Shown one piece after another: positions 1 to 12,137 of a stretch of 64,000 bases of DNA. Within the stretch, counting starts at the first letter, position 1, and every line of letters begins with the position of its first letter. The DNA comes from Benincasa hispida (taxonomy: Eukaryota > Streptophyta > Magnoliopsida > Cucurbitales > Cucurbitaceae): NCBI RefSeq assembly GCF_009727055.1, contig NC_052359.1, positions 61,818,107-61,882,106 on the forward strand. Direction: 5' to 3'. The position numbers and the translations under genes were made by a program. A model generated the notes under the pieces. It was not told where the DNA came from, did no database searches, and was given only the letters and a program-made list of their open reading frames with translations.

Positions 1-343
1 AGACTGTCCACACAATGGCTTACCAGATTACTTGCAAATGGAAATTTTTCTACCAAGGATTGAATCTTCTTCGCAAGACCGCTGCAATGCGGCGCCGCTG
101 GTGGTCTGCTCGACAAAACATATGAGGAGGCTAAAGAGTGTACTTGATCGCATTTCCAAAAATCACGAGGATTGGAGGAAAGCGATCAGAGATTAAGAAT
201 TAAAAGATAATGATGCAAACAATGGGGTCATCGCATCCCTGCAAAATCAAATGATGCGATGATGAGTCTGATACAAGGCATCGCAATTAATAATACGGGA
301 GTGAAGAAAGGGCAGGTCAGCGCAATTACTCAAACGACTACAA

Positions 344-498
344 TGTTATGTCATTTGCGGAGATGCGCACCCGATGGAAGAATGCCCAACAAACCCGCAG
401 TCAGTATGCTTCATGAGAGATAATCCCTACTCTAATACATATAACCCCAGGTGGTGAAACCACCCAAATTTTGCATGGAAAAATCAACAAACAAAGCT
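344..498 (+). pseudogene. gypsy gag C-terminal zinc-knuckle fragment
   Basis: The frame starting at TGT 344 reads a Cys-rich knuckle with the pattern C-x3-C-x3-H-x4-C. It is followed by a Tyr-Ser-Asn-Thr-Tyr-Asn-Pro-x-Trp segment and an Asn-His-Pro-Asn-Phe-x-Trp segment, which are typical of plant Athila-type gag proteins. An in-frame TGA stands between the two segments where the family has Arg, so the copy is dead. The first Cys pair is spaced by three residues rather than the usual two. Upstream 1-343 should encode the rest of gag but carries several stops. Confidence 0.6.
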
Positions 499-853
499 TT
501 TAACTTGTGGCATCAAAAAGGAGGGCCACCCAGATTTTTTCCACAAAATATATGGTCCAGCGCAAAGCCAAGCTAGCAACTCACATCCACCACAATCTTT
601 GTCCTTAGAGAGCTTGCTGAAGCAATATATTGAGAAAAGAAGATAAGTGCTTCAGAATCAAGCTACAATCCATTAGAAATTCTAAAATTCAAAATGGGAC
701 AAATTTGCGGGCGAGTTGAAAAATAGACCACAAGGAGTGTTGCCGAGCTCAACTGAGCTCCTTCGAAATGTAGAGGGTAACGGAAAGAACAATTGCTTAG
801 TAAGTCTCCTTGTTAAGTGACAACGTGATTGCAAAGTAGGGGAGAAGCACATT

Positions 854-1466
854 GTGACCAACTTGAATGCGGTGATAACCAAAGACCCGTTGACCTATAG
901 TTTGGAGAAGCCCGAGAAAATAGACCCTGAAGTTGCGTCCACCCTTAAGCCTCTAGATCTTGAGACAGAAGAAGTTCAACCACCAATGACTCCGCAAAGA
1001 CTCAAAGAGGAACAAAATGAGGAAGGAAAGATCGCAATAGTAGCTGCAGCGCAAAATGCTATGATCCCACCTAAAAATGGGCGACCCAGAAATCTTCTGG
1101 ATCCCATGCTCTATCGAAGGGACCTTCAGTAGCCAAGCACTATGCGATTTTGGGGCAAGTATAAACATAATGTCGCTATCAATCTTCAAACAATTGAATG
1201 CCGACACACTTACGCCTACAAAGAAAACTCTCATGCTCGCAAATAGATCTCGAATACACCCTGAAGAAGAGTTGAAAAATGTCGCAATTTCAATCGATAA
1301 ATTCATCCTGCCGGCAGACTTCCTCATTTTGGATTATATTGCGGACGAAGATGCGCCCATCATATTGGGACGACCGTTCCTGTCAACCGGTCACACTCAA
1401 ATTGATGTGCGTAAGGGGGAAATTGTAATGAGCATTCATGGGGAGAAACTCCGGATTAAGGCATAA
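854..1466 (+). pseudogene. gypsy gag tail and retropepsin
   Basis: Two overlapping frames form the gag tail (854-1132) and the aspartic protease (about 1077-1466). The protease has the catalytic block Leu-Cys-Asp-Phe-Gly-Ala-Ser-Ile-Asn and, later, the flap/Ile-Leu-Gly-Arg-Pro-Phe-Leu block of plant gypsy retropepsins, which cleave Gag-Pol. The catalytic Asp is intact; the usual Leu before Gly is Phe. The two parts are in different frames, so a frameshift lies near 1077. The gag tail also seems to lack the segment normally found between the proline-rich part and the protease. The frame ends in TAA at 1464-1466 instead of running into RT. Family membership is firm; function is unlikely. Confidence 0.75.
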
Positions 1467-2340
1467 AGATCCCAGAGGACAAAGAAAAGAGAGAAAAACC
1501 ACCATGGACGTGAACAAACCAACCTGAAATAAGTGGTCCCTGAGTATTATATGATTTAACCTCATAAGGGATGCAATCCTTTTGAATATCCTTTTCCTGA
1601 ATCAAATACTTCATGAACTTTTATCTTACTCGTCATTATCTACTATCGCAATTACTTTGTTTACTATTTACTACACTATTTCTAAAAAAAAAATTGCGAT
1701 AACAAATTTTTGTTTTGTTTAAAAAGTTTGACCCTCTCTTTCTTTTTCTTGCAATGATCGAGGCGCTGGATTGCGGAGATGTTATACAAAGAAGCACTTA
1801 TCTTACTCCATCACCGCAATCCACAGAAGAGAGATCGCCGCAAAGATGGATGCATCAATACACAATGCGGGCGACAGAGCAAAATTTGGGGATGTATTCT
1901 TCCTTATCTTTATTTCAAATTTTGCGCTATCACATTGCATTTTAGCTTTCACAGTTTTATCCCCGCATCCTCTTTGATTACCGCAATCATTTGACGTAGA
2001 TAAATTTAGTAGTTTACCGCATTTTGTTTCTTTGCCAAGTATGATTTCAATGATGAAAAATATGCTTATATTTCTTTCATATATACTAAAGTCAACTTAA
2101 TCTTAAGATAGTCACCTCATAAAATATTTCTAGAAATTAGGGGTTTGCTAGCTTTCTTTCAAACTCTATTTACAACGCATTCTAAGAACATCGCATGACT
2201 TATTTTAATCTTTTGGCAATGAGGACATTGCCGCATTTTAAATTTAGGGGTGAGGTATTTATTTTCGACCTTGCTATTTCAAAAAAAAAAAAAAGTTTGA
2301 GAATAACAACTCCACTGTCAATGCAATGGGAAACCCATGT

Positions 2341-2585
2341 TGATAAGAGTTAAGTTGTGAAAGGCACTTACCCGTAGTTGGATGTCTAGATGACATACGT
2401 GGGGGCAAGCCAAAACGAAAGTAAATCACCAGGATCAACGCATAAATAAATGATCGTAAACTCCGCTGCCAAATAGGTATGAGTTTAGTCTGAGAAAGAG
2501 TGCATTGCTCGTAGTTGGATGTCTGCATGACACCCGTGGGGTCAAGCCAAAACGAAGACAAGACACTTGGATCAGCGTAAGGTCA
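2341..2585. repeat. two-copy tandem duplication
   Basis: Two imperfect copies with a period near 137 bp share GTAGTTGGATGTCT (about 2374 and 2511) followed by a GTGGGG/GTCAAGCCAAAACGA-type stretch. They lie in the non-coding part of the gypsy element between protease and polypurine tract. Confidence 0.75.
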
Positions 2586-2867
2586 GAAAAAAATATCAAT
2601 GAAGAAAATTTTTGTGTGCAAGGATAAAATCATTTGATACCCCGGTAGAAAATTTTCTTTTCGAAATAAATCATGCGATGCTCCGGAATTTAGTAAAGTT
2701 CTTTTGAAAGGTAAGCTTGCAGTCCCTAGGTCTTAGAAATATTTTAAGAAGAGACTTGAATAAGTCTTAAGAAAATTCTGGTATATAAGATTTGAACGAA
2801 GTATTCTTGAGAAATCTAGGGAAAGAACATTGCAGTTGACTTGCTAAAGGAATCTTTAGTTTATGCT

Positions 2868-2896
2868 TGAGGACAAGCATTGTTTAAATTTAGGGG
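2868..2896 (+). other. polypurine tract of the gypsy element
   Basis: A GAGGACAAGCATTG segment followed by TTTAGGGG lies directly before the LTR start TGTGGTAACG. This is the expected plus-strand priming site. A second, similar copy (GAGGACATTGC...TTTAGGGG) lies at about 2220-2250, suggesting an internal duplication of the 3' end. Confidence 0.65.
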
Positions 2897-5800
2897 TGTG
2901 GTAACGAGTAGAAATGCACATTATCTTAGTACTAAGTTCTTAAACAATGTTGGATTGTGTTGATAAAATATGTTAATTTGCATCAATTAAGCATCAATTT
3001 CATAGTATTGCAGTCGCATGCGTTCAGCGCATTAGAACATTTGATTTTTGTATTTTTGTGCAGAATATGCGTTGACGCAATTCAAGAATTGCGATCATAG
3101 GAAATCATTGGTCGAGCATGACTTCACCGCAAGGCTTTGCGATGATCGTGCTCGCAAACATTCACTCGAGAAGGATCGCCGCAACTTGGTCAGCACAATA
3201 TGGTGGGCGCATCTGGGTGAAAGGCCAATTAAGCGCGATGGGACAGAAAGCTGATGACAGTCGAATCTAAATTAAGTTGACAACCTATAATAGTCACAAA
3301 GTACATTCAGCTTTTCGGTGACAATTATCCGGCGAATCAGTCAGGAATTAAAGTTGTCCCATCTGTACAACCATGAGAGAGAAGCCGCCTTTCACCATGG
3401 ATGCTTTATAAATACCAAGGGCATTCTTTAGAGAAGGGGTTCACCGTTTTTACAATTTTTTGTTCCACAAGTTCACACCGCTATCCATAGTTTTCCTTTT
3501 CATTTTAAGGCAGAGTAAGAAAAGAGTGGTGGCACCGGAGATCGCTCAGGACAACTCGAGAGAGAGCCTTGAGGCGTAGGAGCAAAGAGCGGGCCGACTC
3601 TCGCGAGAGCGAGATTATCATTTTGAGCACGAGTAGAAAAACAGTGTAAACGCCTGGCAGCAAGAGATTGCTACCAGGCTCTTTATTCTAACTTGCATTG
3701 TTATTTTGTACTTCATCTTCATATTTATACAATGGAAGTTCTATTTCTACATTTGTTCACTCTCTTAATATGCATGAGTAGCTAAACTAGTCGAATAGGT
3801 TGAGAAGAACTAAGCTAACATGACCTAGGAAGTTCCATTGCTTGCGATTGTCTTGTTTTTATCCTATGCAAATACCCTTTAGAATACTCGAGAGAGAGTC
3901 TAAAGAAAGAATCTAATGACTCAGAGAGCTAGTTTAGAATCTGGACTCGAAAGAGCAAGATTAAACTTGCATAAACAAGAGATAGGGACTTAGAGATAAG
4001 CTCTGTTTGTCAACTTGCATCGCATGCATCCTAAGATAGGAATGATATTATTGTGTTGCTTATTTGTGTGTGTTTGTCCTGTCATCGCATAAATATAAGA
4101 ATAGAGGCTTATGTGTAAGTCCTATAGAATTATCGCATTATATCGCATGTGTACTAATATTAGAAGCCGTAACATTTCGTTGAGAGATGTTACTATTGTA
4201 TACATATTTCATGATGTTGCGCTCCTCAAGCGATTGCGATCATCATGTAGAGTTGTGGTATTAAGCGAATGCGGCCATTTGAATGATTGCGGCTATGCGG
4301 CAAAGCATTCTAATGGGATCAATGCAAGGTAGGTGGAATGAACGCATCACGCATCTACTTCGAGAAAAACCAAAAGATGATGTTTGAATTTCACCCTGCG
4401 GACCACGGGGATCCGTTGGTGGCAGAGGTTCAGAAAGGACTAACACGCCGAACGTCAGACTCAGAGCAGTCCAATTAATGCTGTCGGCGACCCAAGCTCT
4501 ATAATTCAAGTAATCCGGGGATTTTCCCTGCGATCCAGACAAACGCGTGAGAAGATGGCTGAGAGTTCTTCACCTTCTTCATCCATTCCGAGTGACGATT
4601 GAAGCCTTCAACCGGAGCTAGATCTCGAAAGATTCAGTTCCTCTGCCTATCCATGGCACCATCGACAGCCTTGACGCACATCCTTTGGGAGCAAATCTTT
4701 GCTTCCAACTAGTCATTTTCTTCTCCTTTCTTTCTTATATTGTATTGTATGGCATTTTAGAATTAAGGAATTAATACAATTTGTCTTCAATGCATTTTTC
4801 TGTTCCTTCGACTCCATCTTCATCTTCTTTACCTAGCATCTTTACTTTCATTGCAACACTTATTGGGAGTGCTTGGGTATTGCATACTTAGTCATGTGGA
4901 TTAGGAATATGAAGCATGTAGCAACCCACCAAGAGGTGTGCGTTACGCGAGTGTGTGAGTAATCTTATTTGCTTAGTGTGAAGCTGCTGCAATGCCTGTC
5001 TATAGGCTAACACATTGCTTGTCTATGAGTAAAGTCAGCAACAATCAACTACCCGGGAGGATAAGTGGTTGGACGCATTAAGCAAGGCATACATTATTCA
5101 CTAGAGATATGAGTAATCTTGTGTCAACCAAGTTCATGTGTTTGTCTTGTTTTATGTTGTGCCCAACACCCCTTTAGAGCTACTCGAGAGAGAGTCTAAA
5201 GAAAGAACCTAATGACTCGAGAGAGCTAGGTTAGAATCTAGACTCGAGAGAGCAAGATTAGATCGGCATAAGCAAGAGATAGAGACTTAGAGATAAGCTC
5301 TGTTTGTCAACACTGCGTCGCATGCACCTTAGGAATAGGTATGATATTATGTGGTTGTCTTATTTATGTGTATGTCACTCCGTCATCGCATAAATGAGAA
5401 TAGAGGCTTATGTGTAGGTCCTATAGACTTATTGCATATATCGCATGCGTTGTAGCATTAGAAGCCGTAGCATTCACACCGAGAGGTGGTTTACCATTGT
5501 ACGTGTGTTGCATGATCGCATGGCTTGTGTTGACTAGGGTTGCCCTTGCGGTCACTCTTAAGGGTTGCAATGAAATAATCTCCGCATTTTATCTATTTTT
5601 ACACACATTTATTTCATGTCAAGGTTTGTCGTATCTCTACCTTTCATGCATATTCTCATTACGTTGTCTGTTAGGTAGAAGTAGGAATAGGATTAACTTA
5701 GCAACATCCCCTCCATTCTTTTATTTATACCGCCGCATGCACATCACCGCATACATATAGCTACAAGTCCCTGTGTTCGACCTCGAATTACCCGAGAAAC

Positions 5801-6005
5801 TTGCGTTCGCGTTATACTTGGCGTGAGCGCAAGAAAACTTGTGGCAGGACGCATGGTCATCGCATACATTCATTAACGCATTATCAGTCCAACGCATGAC
5901 CATCAACGCATGACTATCAACGCATATCTTAGGAACATGCATCGCATACCGCATCTACGGGATTTTGGTTGTCGAGTAAAATTGACTTCTAATTTTCCAC
6001 CATCA
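2897..6005 (+). mobile_element. mosaic 3' LTR of the gypsy element
   Basis: The LTR begins TGTGGTAACG after the polypurine tract and ends CCACCATCA. Two related solo LTRs occur in the window: type A (32003-33676) and type B (39850-41982). This LTR matches A over about 2897-4215, B over about 4215-5135 (against 40190-41150), A again over about 5140-5520 (against 32945-33345), and B to the end (against 41490-41982). The A-type block 3840-4215 is therefore present twice, the second time at 5140-5520. CTCGAGAGAG motifs and CGCAT/GCGAT words are abundant. No gene is present. Confidence 0.75.
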
Positions 6006-6117
6006 AGTTTTTGGCAAAACAATGTCGCTTGTCAAACTCCTCCTCATACTCTTCCATTGTCATGGTCCTCTACTTTAGGTTCATAAACTTGGCCTGTTTG
6101 TTGTACCTTACGAATTG
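6006..6117 (-). pseudogene. fragment of a gypsy gag gene
   Basis: On the minus strand one frame reads a stretch with Met-Thr-Met-Glu-Glu-Tyr-Glu-Glu-Glu-Phe followed by a Phe-Ala-Lys-Asn motif. It resembles the retrotransposon gag domain (MTV-x-EY-x2-EF...RFAP), with one stop. It is squeezed between the mosaic LTR and a truncated Copia LTR, and probably belongs to the DNA into which one of them inserted. Confidence 0.35.
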
Positions 6118-7496
6118 TATCATAATTCAATTCTAAAATTGAATTTCAACATTAAAAAATGATTTATTAATCTAATCTAATTAATTTAACAAAATTAATT
6201 AATTAAATAATAATTTAATATCAAACATTAAGTTAATAAAACACCTAATTGAAACATGAATCCCATTAATGTAATCAATATTTAAATATTTTAAACTCTC
6301 CAATTACGTTTAATTTCAATAAATTTAAATGTTTAATTATATCGAATATAATTATTCAAACCCTAAATTGAATTTGAACATTTCAAATTCAAACCCTAAT
6401 TTTGAATTTGAACGCTTCAAATTTGCTCATTATTCTAATCCAAGGTTTAATCTTTTACGAGCTAGTAGATGAACCTTATGGACCTATAGATCATGAGCTC
6501 CAACGATTTAAAATTAATTGGTTAAACTCTTTAACCCGAGTTAATCAATATTCGTTAACTACCGAGACATATCATTATAACTTGATGGTTGTACTCTCCT
6601 CATTGTAGATATATTTATGTCCACTTGATTTAACCATGATCAGTAAGTCGATCCTTCACAGGTCGTTCGTATTTACAACTAGGTCAAAATTACCGTTTTA
6701 GCTCTGTAAATACATCTTGCTTTTTAAGCTCCCATTGATCCTCTATTGAACAATTGATTTATAGTACAACTAATAAATTATGTCCCTCTCGGCCATGAGA
6801 GGGCGGGGCCTCTTTGTTCAAGACTAGAAATCAGTACTTAAAGGAACAACCTATTTGCTAACCCTAAAACAGGTAGGAGTGAATTTCATCTTGCAGGACT
6901 ATGTCCCCAACTATTTATCCGATCTTATCTCCAAAATAGGAGGCTTGTTGAGTAGTGTTGTTGAATTACTCTTACCTATGCAGATCAAAGGATAATTCCA
7001 AATAAATAGAAGTTCATAGTTAGCTCAGGATTAAAATCGAGTTATCCTAGGTCATCGAATTGAAATAGTCAGTTTTAACAATAAACAGTTGTTATAAAGA
7101 AAAAGTGACTATTTCGTGGTCCGATTTTATGCAAAAATCTTTTACATAAGATGCCCTACTCGCATGTCTCCACATGAACGATTATAGGATCACATCGTTT
7201 GTATCAGTATACAAAGTAGGTCGCATCCATAGTGTCCCTAGGACGAGGTACCCAATCTCATCCATATACTTGTAGACCTTTTTGGCTATATACTATAACT
7301 TGATCATATTTTATGTCTCTACATAAAATTACAGTATTCATACTATAGCCATGAATTTGTTCATTGGATTTTATATCATAATGCAATTTCAATTTCAATA
7401 ACAATTTTATTGAATAAATGCTTTAGCAATACTTTTATTGATAAGTAGAGAATATTTCCATGATTACGAACTGCGAGTTTTAGGACATTCTCAACA
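6118..7496 (-). mobile_element. truncated L1 Copia 3' LTR
   Basis: On the minus strand this starts TGTTGAGAATGTCCTAAAACTC, the 5' end of the L1 LTR family, and runs to about 6118, where the 3' part is missing compared with the full copy at 9599-11430. It is the downstream LTR of the minus-strand Copia element that follows at higher coordinates. The adjacent minus-strand sequence AAGTGGAAAAT at 7497-7510 is its polypurine tract. Confidence 0.75.
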
Positions 7497-7689
7497 ATTT
7501 TCCACTTAGACTAAAACTCTAATGGGTTACTAATATATACAAATATATAATGTTGAGAAAAGAGAAAATACAATAAACTAGGGCATTTATATACCCTTGA
7601 AATACAATAAATTAGGGCATCTATATACCTTTGACATTCTTCCACTTGCTTTAGATTTATGAGGCTTGTAGTCCCAGTTCGACCAGGTG

Positions 7690-9598
7690 AGCCCTGAACA
7701 ATTTAGCCGTGAGGGCCTTCGTAAATGGATCAGCAAGATTATCTTTAGAGGCTATTTTTGTGACTATCACGTCTCCTCTGTGTACTATCTCCCCGATGAG
7801 ATGGTACTTTCACTCTATGTGTTTTTCTCGTTTGTGGCTCCTTGGTTCCTTTGAGTTAGCAACTGCTCCACTGTTATCACAATACAGAGTGATCCACAGA
7901 TGCATATTTGGAACTACTTCCAAATTCATCAGGAACTTTCTGAGTCATACTGCTTCTTTAGCTGCTCCACATGCAACTACATATTCAGCCTCCATCATGG
8001 AATCAACAATACAACTCTATTTGATGCTTTTTCACACTATTGCTCCTCCTTTGAGAGTGAATACTGATCTTGATGTAGATTTCCTAGAATCTACATCAGT
8101 CTGAAAATCAGAATCAGTGTATCCCGTAAGGATCAAATCTTTAGGACCATACACGAGTAAATAGTCCCCCATTCTCCGAAGATACTTGAGGATGTTCTTA
8201 ATAAAAATCCAATGGCTATGTCCAGAGTTAGATTGAAACCTACTAATTGCAAAATATATGTCGGAACGTGTACACAACATAACATATATTAGACTCCCGG
8301 CTGCTGATGCATAAGGAATTATTTTCATTTCCTCAAATCTTGAGGTGTCTTAGGGCACTGTTCCTTGGATAAATGAATTCCATGTCTAAAAGGTAGCAAA
8401 CCCTTTTTGGAATTTTGTATGTTATATCTTGACAACATCTTGTCAATATAAGATGCTTGAGACAGTGCTAGCGTTCTGTTCTTGCAATTCCAAATAATTT
8501 GGATTCCAAGAACATATTGTGCATCTCCCAAATCTTTCATTTGATATTACGATGCTAACCATCTCTTTACGTCAGCAAGGAATCCTGTCTCATTACCAAT
8601 GAGTAGGATATCATCAACATAAAGGATCAAGAAAGCTATAGTCTTGTTGACTATTTTCTTGTAAACACAAGGTTTGTCAACATTCTGTTCAAAGCCATAA
8701 GATTTGATCGCAGTGTCAAACCTTATATTCTAGGATCGAGATACCTTTTTTAATCCATAAATGGATCTATTAATCTTGCAAACTTTTTGCTTCTGACCTT
8801 GTTCAATAAACCCTTCTGGTTGAGACATGTAAATACTTTCCTCAAGATGACCATTTAAAAAGGTTGTCTTAACATCCATTTGCTAGATTTCATAATCATA
8901 TAAAGCAAGAATGGATAAAAGTATTCTAATAGATTTAATCATGACAATAGGAGAGAAGGTTTTTTCATAGTCTGGTTTTGTAGGTTTGTACCTTACCAGT
9001 TTGGTCTCGTTTTCTCTTGTAGATCCACTTGCAACCAATAGGTTTTACCCCATCTGGTTGATCTACAAGTTTCTAGACAGAATTGAAGTACATTGACTCC
9101 ATTTCTAGGTCCATGGATTCTATCCATTGATCTCTATCTACATCTTCCATTGCTTGTTTAAAGGTTAATGGATCTTCTAAGCTATCTTCAGGTATGATGA
9201 CATGAGTTTTTGTTAAACCCATATAGCGGTCAGGCTGTTCAACAATCCTCCCACTACGTCGAGGCATTCTTATCTCATGAAACAGATGTGATGGAGCAAC
9301 AACTCTTGTTGAAGGACCAAATTGATCAACAACTTTTGTTGATTTATCTGTAGATTCTCTGGACATCTCATCCAATACTAGTTTACTGCGAGGTTGATGA
9401 TTTCTTATGTGATCATCTTCTAATAATGTAACATTTGTCGATACAAATACTTTATCTTCTTGAAGATCGTAAAATAGACCACATTTCGTTTCTTTAGGAT
9501 ATCCTACAAATTGGCATTTTTTTAACGTCGTTCCAACTTCTTAGGGTTTTGCACCAATACGTGTGCCGAACATCCCCAAATTCTGAAGTGACGTTAAC
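7690..9598 (-). pseudogene. Copia integrase C-end, reverse transcriptase and RNase H
   Basis: Reading from 9598 downward: integrase C-terminal block (His-Phe-Arg-Ile-Trp-Gly-Cys), linker with Arg-Arg-Ser-Gly-Arg-Ile-Val and Asp-Pro-Leu-Thr-Phe-Lys-Gln-Ala (9375-9073), and RT parts with Lys-Asp-Leu-Gly-Asp-Ala and Tyr-Val-Leu-Gly-Ile (8540-8325). RNase H follows with Gly-Tyr-Thr-Asp-Ser-Asp-Phe and Asp-Ser-Arg-Lys-Ser-Thr-Ser (8328-8032). These steps copy the element's RNA into DNA in virus-like particles. Several frameshifts separate the blocks. In the RNase H motif the usual Asp-Ala-Asp is Asp-Ser-Asp. Confidence 0.85.
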
Positions 9599-11430
9599 TA
9601 ATGGAATGTATAAGCATGTAACGGAAGCAAACAAAATCAATAAGCACTCTAATTGCATTTAATTTGAGTTCTAAAGCATGCAAAATCAAATTTTCCAGAA
9701 GAGGGTTTTTAAGAACATCATACCTTTGAAGAATCCTCCAAATCCAAGTTGCTCCTCACAAATTCTCAGCTTCAAATCTTCAGTAAACCACCAAGAGATC
9801 TTCTCTATTATTTTTAGCCTTCAAATTGAGTGGGTTTGAAATAGGAAAAAATTTCTGCAGAAAATTTCTATTTTCAGCAGTCATTCCTCTCCATCAGCTC
9901 AAAATGGATCTTTTATATTTCTTATCCATGCAGCCACTTGAAGAATTCAGCTGAAGCCACTTCAATTTGAACCTAGAAGTGGGCTAGGTTTTGACATTTT
10001 GATAAAAACACATCAAACCCAAAGAAATTGGATTTTCCACTAAATCCAATTTCTTTATTTAATTCAATTTACAATTAAATTGAATTAAAAATGAATTTCC
10101 AAAATTGATTTAATTTAAATAATTAATTAATTATTTAATATCAAATATTAAATTAATTTAACACCTAACTTTAAACATGAATCCTATTCATGTAATCAAT
10201 ATTTAAATATTATAAATTCTCTAATTTCATTTAATTTCAAATTAAACGTTTAATTATACCGAATATAATTACACAAACCTTAATTGTAATTTGAACACTT
10301 CAAATTGAAAACCCTAAATTCAATTTGAACATTTCAAATTCACTATATTTACTAATCCAAGGTGTTCATGTTTTACGAGCTAGTAGAGGGACATTATGGA
10401 CTTACAGATCATGAGCTCCAACGATTTGAGATTAATTGGCTAAAACTCTTTGGACCAAATTAATCAATTTAACTACCGAGTTACACCACTATAGCTCGAT
10501 AGTTGTACAATCCTCATTGTAGATATATTTATGTCCACTTGATTTAATTATAATTAGTAAATTGATCTTCAAAGATTGTTCGAAATAACAGCTGGGTCAA
10601 AATGTTGTTTTACCCCCAAAATTACATCTTGCTCCTTAAGTTTCACTGATTTTCTAATGAACAATTGGTTTGTGATCTAATCACTAAACTGGATCCCTCT
10701 CGGGCCAATGAGAGGGTGGGACCCCTTGTTCAAGACCTGGATTTAGCACTTAAGAGAACAACCTTCCTCCTATCCCTAAATCGGGTAGGCATAAATTCCA
10801 TCTTGCCCCTTATGTCCCCAACTATTTACCCAGTCTTACCCCTGAAATGGGTGGCTTATTGAGTCGGCGCTATTGAGCCAACTCTCACCTATGAAAATCT
10901 AAGGATAGTCCTAAATAAACAGGAGTTCATAGTAGCCTAGGATTAAGATCGAGTTACCTAGGTCATCTAAGTGAAATAGTTAGTCTTAAACAGTAAACAT
11001 CGTTATAAAGTAAGAGTGACTTATTTCTTGGTTTGATCTTATGTAAACTCATTGCATAGGACACCCCCACTCCTCATGTCCATCATGAACGAATCAGGAT
11101 CACTTCGTTTGTAGCATCTTACAACAAATTGTTACAACCACAAAGTGGGCCGCATCCGATAATGTTGCCAGAATAAGACACCTAACCTTATTCATTATAT
11201 TATAGACTATTTTGGTTATTTACTCAAACTTGATCCATCTTTATGTCGCCACATAAAATTCAAGTATTCATATAATAGCCATGGATTTTAGTTTATTAGA
11301 TTTAGTATTTGTAAGTGCAATTTACAAATTCAATAACAACTTTATTGAATAAATGTTGAATAACATCTTTATTGACAATAGAAAATGTTTAACTTTACAA
11401 ACTGCGAGTTTTAGGACATACAATCCAATA
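9599..11430 (-). mobile_element. solo L1 LTR nested in the integrase region
   Basis: A complete L1 LTR of 1832 bp in minus orientation, with mutated ends (TA instead of TG/CA). The integrase frame is broken on both sides in the middle of a Gly-Arg-Lys-Gly-Ser-Leu...Phe-Arg-Ile-Trp stretch. The flanks GTTAAC (left) and GTAAAC (right) fit a 5-6 bp target duplication with one later change. No internal sequence remains, so this is a solo LTR left by recombination. Confidence 0.85.
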
Positions 11431-12129
11431 GTAAACTACCTTTACGTCCCCTCTATAACTCATATGATATTTTTGAAACACTTTTTGAGGGAATCATGTT
11501 CAGTATATGTACAACAGTTTGTACTACATACCCTCAAAAGGATTGAGGTAACTGGGCATAACTCATCATTGAACGAACCATGTTTAACAAGGTTCCATTT
11601 CTCATTTCTACTATACCATTCTGCCCTGGTGTACCAGGTGATGTGAGTTGGGATTGAATTCCATATTCTACTAAATAGTTATGGAATTGTAAATCCATAT
11701 ACTCACCATCCCGATCTGATCGAAGTGTTTTTATCCTTTATCTAATAGGTTCTCAACCTTAGTCTTATATTCTTTGAACTTTTCAAGAGTCCCAGAATTT
11801 TGTTGCATTAGGTAAATGTAGCCATATTTTGAATAATCATCAATAAAACTGACATAATATTCATATCCTCCCCGAGCTTTAACATTCATCAGACCACAAA
11901 GGCCTGAATGTATAAGTTATAGAGGTTCTACGGCTCTAAGACCTTTTTTGGGAAAAAATATTTTAGTCATTTTTCCCTCAAGACATGATTCACATGGAGG
12001 TAAAAATCTGTTTTCTAACTGGTTTAAATGACCATTCTTTACCAATCTCTGACAAAGTTTTAAGTGCCAAAGATAGGCATTAGGAGAAATCTTTCTTTTA
12101 TTCTTTTGAGTTTGTGCCGTTTTAAACAT
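11431..12129 (-). pseudogene. Copia integrase fragment with pre-integrase zinc finger
   Basis: From 12129 downward the frame shows the GAG-pre-integrase motif (Leu-Trp-His-Leu...Cys-Glu-Ser-Cys-Leu-Glu-Gly-Lys), which binds zinc through its His and Cys residues. Degenerate integrase-core sequence continues to 11431. The family would insert cDNA into the genome. The second conserved His of the zinc finger (expected Leu-Gly-His) is lost through a short deletion. It breaks off at the nested LTR, and the remainder resumes at 9598. Confidence 0.8.
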
Positions 12130-12137
12130 CTCTATAT

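Larger units (their letters stand above)
1..2896 (+). mobile_element. Ty3/gypsy internal region, gag-protease only
   Basis: This is the internal part of a plant Ty3/gypsy element, cut by the window start. Gag zinc-knuckle remnants (344-498) and a retropepsin domain (1077-1466) are readable. The frame stops after the protease, and no RT, RNase H or integrase motif is seen before the polypurine tract at about 2868-2896. The segment 1470-2860 is non-coding and contains a tandem duplication (2341-2585). Short CpG-bearing words such as GCGAT, CGCAT and CGCAA are frequent, as they are in its LTR. The gag and protease style resembles the Athila/Tat group. Loss of RT suggests a non-autonomous derivative or a deleted copy. 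Confidence 0.75.

Noticed and set aside
7709..8104. A plus-strand protein gene
   Set aside because: It is the antisense shadow of the minus-strand Copia RNase H region.
9599..11430. Part of a second full Copia element
   Set aside because: The integrase frame continues on both sides and near-identical flanks (GTTAAC/GTAAAC) bracket it, so it is a solo LTR.
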